Assembly: GCA_021613375.1 (NCBI GenBank)
Contig: CM038704.1
Coordinates: 32,674,582 to 32,738,581, forward strand
Reading direction: 5' to 3'
Length of the DNA: 64,000 nucleotides
Source: Megaleporinus macrocephalus
Taxonomy: Eukaryota > Chordata > Actinopteri > Characiformes > Anostomidae
This document shows, in pieces, positions 55,690-64,000 of the stretch. Positions within the stretch are counted from its first letter, which is position 1. Every line of letters starts with the position of its first letter. A model generated the notes under the pieces. The model ran no database searches. It had not been told where the DNA came from and was given only the letters and a program-made list of their open reading frames with translations. The translations under genes and the position numbers were made by a program.

Positions 55690-55789
55690 CGCCCCATCCC
55701 AACTTCTTAAGATGCATTGCTGCCATCAAGCTCTGAATGAGTTAATAATTTTCATTAAATTGTAACTTGTCCTAGACCAATTCTAAAGA

Positions 55790-56614
55790 TTACACAAGAA
55801 TAATCTGGAAAGGGGGTCCACCTGAGTCCGTGTTAAACGTGTGATGTTATGGAAAAATAGGAGGAAGCCAAATGAGGAGTACACAAACAGGAAACTTCAA
55901 CAGTGTATTGAAATGAAATACCCAGCAAGAACATAAATCACCAAATAAAAAAAATAAAATAATAATAATAAATAATAAACCCAGAACCCTACATCAAAAC
56001 CCAACATCCCCAATACCCCACAAATAACAAAAACCCAATGTCCAGGTCCGGCATAAGTAATGATAAATATTCCCCACCATGAGTATTTGTGGCAGTCCTT
56101 TTTTCCTCAATGGAGCTAGTCATTGGAATGGGTTTAGGCCCCGAAGAAAATGATGATCAGGAGTATCTTGTAGATCACCCAGCTACTGTGGACCTCCCGA
56201 ATTGCCTACACCTTTCCCAGACCACACACAGGCCAAACAAAATCTCCTTCTGAGAAGGTAAAATGCACACAAGCAAGCTAGCATTAGCCTTAGCACCTAG
56301 CATTAAGCTAAACATGAGGCATTAGCATACACTAACATACATAGCTTGGCATCTACATTTGCAACAACACAATGTTATCATAAAACAAAACGTACTGACA
56401 ATGGGCATAAAACCAAAGGTTTCCCAAGCAAGGAGATTAACCAGACAGCATGGAGATCCCTGGAGAACAATGCTCAAATCCTTCCTGTTGGCTTCCTCTA
56501 TTTATACCAGGTGATATTAAATGCCTCACCAGCCATCCCCAGTGGCTGGGAGGATAAATTACACCCCCCAAAAATAAGAACAGACCCACTGGAACCAACT
56601 TGGTTACAAAATGG
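55790..56614 (-). mobile_element. LTR-like insert inside the Tc1 element
   Basis: It splits Tc1 DNA ending near 55780 from Tc1 DNA restarting near 56615. On the minus strand CCTGGTATAAATAGAGGAAG at about 56517-56498 is a strong core promoter. An AT-rich run (AATAATAATAATAAATAAT on the plus strand at 55960-55980) lies towards the other end. No coding motif. Solo LTR of unknown type is my best guess. Confidence 0.45.
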
Positions 56615-56839
56615 TTAAATGTATCACTTTAAACATTTAATATGTGATTTATGTTCTATTGTGAATAAAATATGGGTTTATAAGATTTGCAAATCATTGC
56701 ATTCTTTTTGTATTTACATTTATTTATATTTTACACAGTGTCCCAACTTTTTAGAATCAGGGTTGTATATTTTCTGAGCATTTTAAAATGGTATAATCAA
56801 GTGCATTTGTAAGGAATTTTTACTTTTTAGGCATTTAAA

Positions 56840-57080
56840 GTAAAATACTAATTCCATCCATCCATTCATTATTTTCCGCTTTATCCTGCTAGTCAGGGTC
56901 ATGAGGGGGCTGGAGAATGCACACACTCACACCTACAAGCAATTTAGAGTGACCAATCAACCTAACATTCTTTAGACTGTACGAGGAAACCCAAGTACCC
57001 GGAAGCTACACACTCAGGAGAACATGCAAACTTCACACAGAATGGCCTGGACCAGGAATCAAACCCTTTTCTTGGTAATT
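56840..57080 (+). repeat. common teleost CCATCCAT...CCGCTTTATCC repeat
   Basis: CCATCCATCCATTCATTATT then CCGCTTTATCCTGCTAGTCAGGGTC, CACACTCACACCTACAAGC, AATTTAGAGTGACCAATCAACC, GGAGAACATGCAAACTTCACACAGA. These words belong to a ubiquitous interspersed repeat of teleosts. This copy is truncated and about 80 percent like the form I remember. Whether it is a SINE or LINE end is not decided. Confidence 0.75.
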
Positions 57081-58915
57081 TCTTATTGATATAGTCTTAT
57101 TGAATCCCAAATAGAGGAGAACAGTGTTTAACTATGTTGATGTAAATGTAAATAAAAACAAAATGCAATTAGTTATGCAATGTAATCAGAATGCATTTTG
57201 ATAAATTATTGGACAAAGTTGTCACATAAATGTAACTAAGCAAAGGCATTACTATTGTGCTTGGCAATAACAAAATATTCCAACAACCACATAACAACTT
57301 TTAGTCTCCACTACATTTTCAATACCACAGCACTTCCAAAAAAATTGGTTGGAGTCTCAACTTTCTTGCTGCACATTCCCCTCAGGTCTTTGCCCTTGTT
57401 CTAACAAACAGTATCTTCCTCTCCTCCAACACATGAGCTAGAGTGAAGAGCCAGTTACCAGACATGACCAAGTCCCCCTCATAACTGATCAGAGTAGAAA
57501 CCGATTGGACTCAAGAGCAAGAAAAGCTTTTAGAAGAGATTACAGCAGTGGTGCTTGAAGCTGTGTGCAGTATTCCAGTCATGGTGGGGGAGGGCGAACC
57601 CCTCACCCATAATCTGCCACTAGCAGAGAGAACAGTAATCATGATAGATGGTAGATAGGCAGAGCAGGTTTCTGAAGGAGGCTTGCCTCCATTACCTAGT
57701 CCCTGGAGCCCCAGAGCCTAGAAGTGAGTGAAATTATCATGAAGGGTTGAAGATACTGTAGAAATCCTACACAGTTGTTTGTAGCCTGAATTCTCTTTTT
57801 ATCCCCTTCTACATATACATAAATGTTTCAGCATATTCCTATGATGGGGTTATGTGGGAACATCAGCTGGGGTCAAAATATCTGGAAAGTACAATTCAGT
57901 ACATTCCAATTTGATAGGACAAGTCTGACTGTAACAAAACTAAATCTATCTGACCCATCTGTATTCGGACTAAATTTGGTCCCAGTCCAATTGTAGCCCA
58001 ACAAGGTTCCCAACTTGCATGTAGCCCAACAAAATATTTCCCAATCTGACTGTCCGCTGCATGCTGCATGCTGGACATGTTTCTTTGCGAAGCTTCATGG
58101 AGCAGTGGTCAAAGGCATCTTACAATGCAATATAGATTATATATACATATAGGATGGTGAAGGATTCTCTTTAACATAAAGAAAGTTTACAGGTGCTTTA
58201 TTCTCCTCAAACCTCTCTAAAACACTATAGCCATATAATCATGCTGACTAAGGGAGCCTTTTTTTTGATGATTTCACTTTAGGAAACCCTTAAATAGCTA
58301 AAACCCCTTAGGCTTCTTCTGCAACACACTTAACCAAAAGAAATACTTAAGAATACATTCAACTTAGGGTGTTTCATGCAACCGGACACTGAATCTAATC
58401 ACCAAAGAAAATCACTAATCAGTGCCACGGTAGATATAAACAATGTCTGGGTCCTACTTTTAATGTACTGAAGATAGTCATTTACTTTGATAGTAATGGT
58501 GGGGGTTTTTGCATTGCATGGGCAGAAAACAATAGACTCTACAGGGCAGAATCTTATATATTCAAACATTCAGTTCAATAATCTTAAATAAACTCTGGAG
58601 GGACAACGGTAATTGCAGTGACTGGGAGACAAAAGTTTGGCTGAAAGCATATGATTGGCCATAATATAGTGACAGTACTAAAAAATTTTAATTCTTACGA
58701 TATTCTTTTTCCATTCGACTGGATAAACCTGCAGTCAGTCTGGGTTGGCCCAGGTCATGAAGGAGCATAAACATATCTAAAAATAAATACAAACAAACAA
58801 CAAAAATGGCCAAAGCGGTAAACCCGTGCAATAAATCACCCCTGACCCTGCTACCACCCACCAGAAATCAAATAAAATTCACATAAGATCCTATTTGTTG
58901 GTTACATAGAGTTAA
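57081..58915. other. noncoding stretch
   Basis: No gene or further repeat recognised over about 1.8 kb. Confidence 0.4.
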
Positions 58916-59673
58916 CCCTTACAAAAAAGAAGTTTATTCAAGTGTACCATTACTTTACTTCTTTTAAACTAAAAGGAAGTGAGTATGCTTTCAGTTTACT
59001 TTTTATGTACCTCTCAGTGATATAATAAACACAGTTATACTTAAGTATGCTTGGGTTATACTGACAAGTATAGAACAGTCTAAGTATATTTGGCCTTTAC
59101 TTGTACTTAATCTTTTGATTAAGATAGTAAAAGTAAGTATTCTTGCTCTGCACAAAAACACATCCAGTACAATATTTATTGAAAATTTGATTTATAAAGA
59201 TTTATAAAGATACAAATATGTTTCTTAATCTGAGTGTGTCTTGTTTTTTTACGTGTCCACTGTTGAGAAAGTAAACGTTGTTAAAATTCTATTTTAAGTA
59301 GAAAAAAACCCTTAAACCTAGTCATATACTTTAAAGTACAACAATAATGTAAGCAGTAAATAATAAGTATTATGTTAACTTCACTTAAAGAAAACATACA
59401 AGCAAGTAAACTAACAGTAAACCCTTAAGTTTACTTTTAGTGTAGTTGCAGTACAAAAGATGTAAACTAGTTGTTTACTTGGTTTAATATTCTTACACTT
59501 AAAGTGTACTTAAAAGTATACTTTTAAAAACTAGAAAGTGGGCCAATTTAGTCCCAAGAAGTATTAAAATAGTACATATACAAGTGTACTACTAGTACAA
59601 TGACATTAGTATAGTGACTGCATAAAGTATACTTAATAAAATGAACTTTAAGTATACTTATTTTCTGTAAGGG
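58916..59673. mobile_element. MITE with terminal inverted repeats
   Basis: Ends CCCTTACAAAAAAGAAGT and, inverted, CCCTTACAGAAAATAAGT are complementary over about 18 bp with two mismatches. The interior repeats GTATACTT, AAGTGTAC and TTAAGTATAC words many times. No coding sequence. AGTTA occurs at both flanks (58910-58914 and 59675-59679), one base away from the ends, so a 5-bp duplication is possible but not clean. Confidence 0.75.
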
Positions 59674-62225
59674 AAGTTACACTTGCACATTCTTAAAACC
59701 AATTTCTGTACTATCACTGGAAGAACTCTTTTTATTTGTATTAGAATTGAAACGAAGTATGTGGAAGATAATTTTAATGTAGAAACTATTTCATGAGTTA
59801 TAGTTGTTTTTGGGCACTGAATGAGCCAGCACTAACTAACTGAGTGGGTGCTCAAAAATTGGCTGTTGACCTGCATGCACTTTCTCGTTTCTGCTTCATT
59901 TAGGCTGAGAATCTAGCAAAAGACAAGCCAGATAACTGTGTTGGTCCCCTGATGAAGATTTCTCCATGCTCGGTGCTTCACTGCTTAATGAAAAGAAAAA
60001 ATGGACTCTTTGTGCCTTATCTGCTCCATTCCTTTGTCATCAAAGTTGTAGGTTTCTCAACTTAAAGAACGGTCTTGTAGTTTAGTTACACCACACTTCA
60101 GCATCCCACAGGCCTGCAACAGTTTTTGTGTATGTGTGCGTGTGTGTGTGTGTGTGTGTGCGAAAAGTGCATGTGGGTCCACACTGAGCTTTATATATTC
60201 TGCATTGTAGAAGTTTACTGTTATCCAGTTTGGTTAAATATACTTAACATTTTATTTGTTCTTTTAAGAAGTAGAAGATCCCCCCCACCCCCACACCACA
60301 CACACTTATTTCAAGCAAGAAAACAGTTCAACATATATATATATATATTTTTATTGTTTCCGGTTTAGTAATTTTCTCAAATTAGACATTGGCTATTTAA
60401 GTCAGTAATTTTATTTTGGATATTTTATTTTTTGGTATTTAATAATTTCTGTATCTTTTTCTAAAACTATGAACCCACAACAACTACCTCGTAATTGCAA
60501 ACCTTGTAAGTGCTAAGGGGGTTGGAGTGCTATATGATAAAAGTAGGGTAAAAGAATAAAGTAGGGAAAAGGACTAAACCTAGGGTAAGATGCAGACCAA
60601 AATCATTTTCTTGGCCTGCAGTTCTAGGTTGTACAGCTATGCGCAGGTTAAATATCTGAAAGGGGCTTCTCTCTCTCTTTCTCTCACTCTGTTTATTCTT
60701 CTCCCTGCGGCTCTTTGCTCGTTAAAGTGTGCTGGCCCCTGGCCTGCTGTTCTGTAGTTAATCTGTCTGTCTCTCAGGTCAGGATGTGGATTAAAAGCGC
60801 TGCCCCTAATAGGCTCTGTGACTTTCCCTTCAAGCTCCCTCTCTCCTTCTGAATGAGAATTAATTAGTCTTGCAGACAGACGGCACATGCTCAGGCACAA
60901 GCACACACACACACACTGCTCCTCTGTGGGACTGTATTTAAAATATCAACATGTTGACATAAGATTATTTAAATCTCCAACGAGGAAATAAAGTTTACCT
61001 TCCCTTTAAGTAATTTAATACAATGCATATTTATACATTGTCATATTTTCTATTGCACTGTACATATTGCATTCATTAATTTAGTTTTTATTCAGATTAT
61101 TTTTTATTCAGATTTTATTTGATGCTGTTGTTCATGTTTATAGTATAACAACATACCATGGCACTGTGTAGGAGTGTTGTAAGTGGTTTTAACACTTACA
61201 ACCCACCACAGCACTGTGTAGGAGTGTTCAGGATGGTGTGTATAAGTGTAAATTAGCATTTTATTTTGACCTCTGGTGTATGTATCAACATAACAGCTCA
61301 TGGGAAAACATTTTTCATTAGGTCTCCAAGAGGTTTGTAAGCACAAGCATACTGTAATAATGCAGACAATTCTGTTCTCAGGAAACACCTAAGATAGCAT
61401 TACTTCACTGATCCTTTCTCACTCACATAAACACAAGCACACCTTTGTGAATTTCTGGTTCTCAATGTTTACATGTTTTTCTGTTTGACTGTGTGGAAAT
61501 GTTGCTAGTTCACAGTATGTTTGTGTAAGTGCATGTTATGTCTGTGTAAATGCTGGACTACTCTACCGATCCTATCCCAGCCTTAACCTCAGCAACTAAA
61601 ATACTTTTTTAAAATACTTTTTAGTATTTTTACTTTTTGGAATCACTTTATTTGATATTCCACAGCAGGTGCTTCATAGACACTTACCCTGCCTTTAACT
61701 TATATTGCCAGCATGATAACACTTTACCTGAACCCTGCTACATAACATTGACATAACTAACCTGTTATGACAGATTAGCTAAAATTATTTATCTTTTCAA
61801 TTTATTTATACAATATCATATCACTATTACCATTATTTTTTATGACGTAAGCCATAATGCTATATGCCCTGATGGCTAAAGGCCTACTCGTGCAGATTCC
61901 AAATCTATTTTCCAATTCCATTTTTTTTTGTTCTGATGAACTGTTATTAATGTCTTAAAGTTTTTCTTAAATTTGATCAGTGAAACAAACTTTGCATTGT
62001 CTTGTACAAGTGCACGCTGTCATAAAAACAAAAAAAGGGGATGTACCAAATATTATAAAATGATGAAAATCACCCACTTTCCATTCGAATTTTATATAAT
62101 TTGAAACAAAAAATGAATGCAAAATGTGGTCTTAGATTTTTAAACCTCACTGTAAATCTGCCTGTCCATCCTCATGAAGTTTAGCCCTGCCCATTCATGT
62201 TATAATGAGTTTCCGCCTGGCCTGC
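59674..62225. other. noncoding stretch with microsatellites
   Basis: TG microsatellite at 60126-60160 and AT run at 60334-60350. A pyrimidine-rich segment with CTCTCTCTCTTTCTCTCACTC is at 60667-60690. The block 60690-60870 is even in composition and ends in GAATTAATTAGTCTTGCAG; it may be a conserved noncoding element but is unproven. No gene supported. Confidence 0.4.
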
Positions 62226-63237
62226 TGTAAAGAATCAGACTCGAGAGAAAACATTCAATCTATGTGCAAGGCTTTTAATACGACTGAGCAGTAAAAAAGA
62301 CAACAAAAGGAGTTCAAATGGCATGCGAAATCAGACATCAGTCTAGTTTTATCAGCGCTACACTGGCTTCCTGTTAAATTCCGTATCGACTATAAAATTC
62401 CTTCATTGATGTATAAAGCCCTGCATGGGCTCGCAGCTTCTAAAGCTTTGCTATCCATTTAGTTTAAACTATAAATAATGTTTGACCAGAGGAGGATGGG
62501 GCTCCGCTTGTGAATCTGGTTCCTCCCAAGTTTTCTTCCTTCAGTTGAGGGAGTTTTTCCTTGCCACTGTTGCCTCTGGCTTGCTCACTGGGGGGGATTT
62601 ATGTTGTAACTTTCTGTTTTTCAAAACTCTGTAAAGCTGCTTTGAGACAACATCGTTGTAAAAAGCGCTACAAAATAAACTTGACTTGACTTGAAGAGTC
62701 TTAAAGGGAACCGGCAGAAGCCGGGGAAATGAACCCGTACTTGAGCTTGGAATTCGTGGATTCCGTGGTGGCACCAACCTCACGCTTTGAGCTCCGCCAT
62801 AGAGAGGCTCTGCCGCTCGGAGGTGGGTGATATGGCTGATGCTGGAGTCTGCGGGTTCTCTTGGGTTCCAGGGAGGCAGACGAGACCCCGCTGTGGAAAT
62901 GCCAATACTCGATGAACCTGGGAAAAGACCTTAAAAGCACATTAGCCTGAAGACCACGGACAGGTAGGATCTGATCCTCAGATAGCTGAAACCAGAGATA
63001 CTGAGAACAGTCTTACTGGGATCAACGCCGTACGCTGAGACTAGCGTGTGGCTGATTTATATGGGTGTGCTAATGAGATGCTGCCACTAGCACTAACGAG
63101 ATACAGATGAATGTAATGGGTAGCCATGGAAACGTGGGTGTGTGTGTGTGAGCCAGGGCTGGGTTGCCCTGGCGACCTAGGGGTGTGTGTAGAGTGTGTT
63201 CTGGGCTACCTAGAAAACTAGTGATTGCGGCCTTACA
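62226..63237 (-). repeat. LTR (minus strand) interrupted by L2
   Basis: Plus-strand ends TGTAAAGAATCAGACTC and GATTGCGGCCTTACA give TGTAAGG...TTTACA on the minus strand. Minus CCCATATAAATCAGCC near 63062 is a TATA box. GTATTAAAAGCC near 62280 is a polyadenylation-like signal close to the 3' end. Without the L2 insert it is about 650 bp. Flanks CCTGC and ATTCG do not match, so a solo LTR with lost duplication or a truncated element is possible. Confidence 0.55.
62335..62693 (+). mobile_element. small L2 LINE insertion
   Basis: Begins at the [15 protein letters not shown] codons and jumps from CATGGGCTCGCA to the 3' UTR (GCAGCTTCTAAAGC), an internal deletion. It ends with the standard tail AAAGCGCTACAAAATAAACT and TTGACTTGACTTG. 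Plus orientation, opposite to the surrounding LTR. Confidence 0.9.
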
Positions 63238-63283
63238 ATTCGGCGTGTCGCGGAGCTTACACCTGCCTTGTTTATGACACACA

Positions 63284-63960
63284 ATGCAGGGCTGCCAATC
63301 AGAAAAGATGTCACAGAATATATATACCTTGGCATATGGCTGGATTAAAACACACATGAATAACCTACTCAGTAAATGTAGACAGAAGCTGGGTTATCTT
63401 TATAGACATAAGTCCTCTTTCCCCATGCACACCAGAAAACGATTAGTTGAAGCTTTTCTATCCGTTATTAACTATGGTGATGTTATCTATCAGTGTGCTC
63501 CCTCCAGCTCCCTTAAATTACTGGACCCAGTGTATCCCAGTGTGACCCAGAGGTTCATTACTGGAGATCCCTACAGAACTAATCACTGTGAGTTGTATGC
63601 AAAAGTTGGTTGGCCCGCCTTAGCAATACGAAAGGAAACGCATTGGTTGATTTTTATTTATAAAACACTCTCATTTGCCAGAATACATCACTTCATGAGT
63701 ATAAATAACAGTAATTATCTCACTCTAGTGGTTGGATCACCTGTCAGGTATCAAGAGTTTTTACTAAACTGGGATAATCTGCTTTTAGCTACAGTGCACC
63801 AGCAAGCTGGAATCTAATACAGGAAGCATTAAAACTCATCTCACTGGTGTCACTTAATCATTTTAAACTTTTATTATCAAATCCCCTTCAGACAGCCTGT
63901 ACCTGTTTTATTTTTTTACTTGCTTTATTTGTCTTTATTATTTTATTTCTTTTATTATCA
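63284..63960 (+). pseudogene. LINE reverse transcriptase C-terminal part
   Basis: An open frame of 177 codons: LLSKCRQKLGYLYRHKSSFP, RKRLVEAFLSVINYGDVIY, SLKLLDPVYPSVTQRFITGD, PYRTNHCELYAKVGWPALAI and HWLIFIYKTL. These correspond to the region after the RT thumb in a common fish LINE type. It is not the L2 family above, because the DYCNAL block is replaced by NYGDVIY. The frame shifts near 63500 relative to the usual spacing (one extra Ser-Val-Thr). 63810-63960 continues in decayed form (EALKLISLVSLNHFK). Clade not assigned; no YADD part is in the window. Confidence 0.75.
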
Positions 63961-64000
63961 GACCCTATGCAGACCCCCTGCATTTCATGTGTAGAGAGCA

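Larger units (their letters stand above)
52640..56767 (-). mobile_element. Tc1-like transposon (minus strand) broken by three insertions
   Basis: Tc1 pieces lie at 52640-53190, 55096-55252, 55690-55780 and 56615-56767, all in one orientation. The right end (GTGAATAAAATATGGGTTTA, GTCCCAACTTTTTAGAATC and GGGTTGTA) is the familiar terminus of a very abundant fish Tc1 family. The left part includes CAAATGTTTTCTATTGGTGA. Between the pieces lie a restriction-like-endonuclease LINE, an LTR and a further insert. Confidence 0.8.

Noticed and set aside
1..64000. Search for CRISPR arrays, bacterial operons, phage or plasmid features
   Set aside because: Tandem repeats lack repeat-spacer structure, and the whole window is vertebrate-type repeat DNA with intron-like splice sites.

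Overview
This is an intron- and repeat-dominated, AT-rich piece of a vertebrate genome, almost certainly a teleost fish. The evidence is the mix of mobile elements: L2-type LINEs with fish-like 3' tails, Rex1/Babar, BEL/Pao, several Ty3/gypsy LTR elements, Tc1-like transposons, hAT elements and MITEs, and a LINE with a restriction-like endonuclease. Species cannot be read from the sequence. I see no intact single-copy host gene, no rRNA or tRNA, no CRISPR, and nothing bacterial or plasmid-like. Every recognisable coding stretch is a broken mobile-element gene or a broken copy of a multi-copy fish family.

Layout. 1-8.1 kb: AT-rich noncoding DNA with a Tc1-like relic (1.4-2.4 kb), CA microsatellites, short L2 pieces in both orientations (4.6-5.4 kb) and an old ~60-70 bp tandem array (6.4-6.7 kb). 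8.2-10.4 kb: decayed L2 LINE. 11.5-15.8 kb: a cluster of gypsy-type LTR elements, including a complete non-autonomous one with matching target-site duplications (12512-14310). 17.5-18.2 kb: a second Tc1-like relic. 18.9-19.7 kb: L2 fragment. 20.9-25.4 kb: the longest L2 copy, with an ORF1 esterase-like domain, endonuclease, reverse transcriptase and a duplicated 3' UTR. 25.9-26.2 kb: hAT MITE with exact 8-bp duplications. 27.75-34.48 kb: a whole BEL/Pao provirus on the minus strand with an exact 5-bp duplication (GTTAG), crippled by frameshifts, catalytic substitutions and loss of part of RT.

34.5-41.5 kb is the most structured zone. A broken multi-exon gene copy related to a SAMD3-like multi-copy fish family is split in two. 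Between its halves lies LINE-tail-like sequence. Inside that sits a hAT element with an exact 8-bp duplication (TAGAATAT). Inside the hAT are an LTR-like GC-rich unit, an 85-bp minisatellite and a palindromic MITE. Directly downstream lies a fragment of a second multi-copy fish gene family.

45.5-50.0 kb: a Rex1/Babar LINE interrupted by an L2 LINE. 50.7-51.8 kb: minus-strand L2 3' end. 52.6-56.8 kb: a minus-strand Tc1-like transposon interrupted by a restriction-like-endonuclease LINE, a gypsy-type LTR and a third LTR-like insert. 58.9-59.7 kb: MITE with terminal inverted repeats. 62.2-63.2 kb: a minus-strand LTR carrying a small L2 insertion. 63.3-64.0 kb: C-terminal part of another LINE reverse transcriptase, running towards the window edge.

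The elements do not form a pathway. Their value is a readable relative chronology of insertions, several element boundaries with exact duplications, and the pairing of two poorly characterised fish gene families at one locus. Family names come from remembered protein and DNA patterns and have not been checked against a database.
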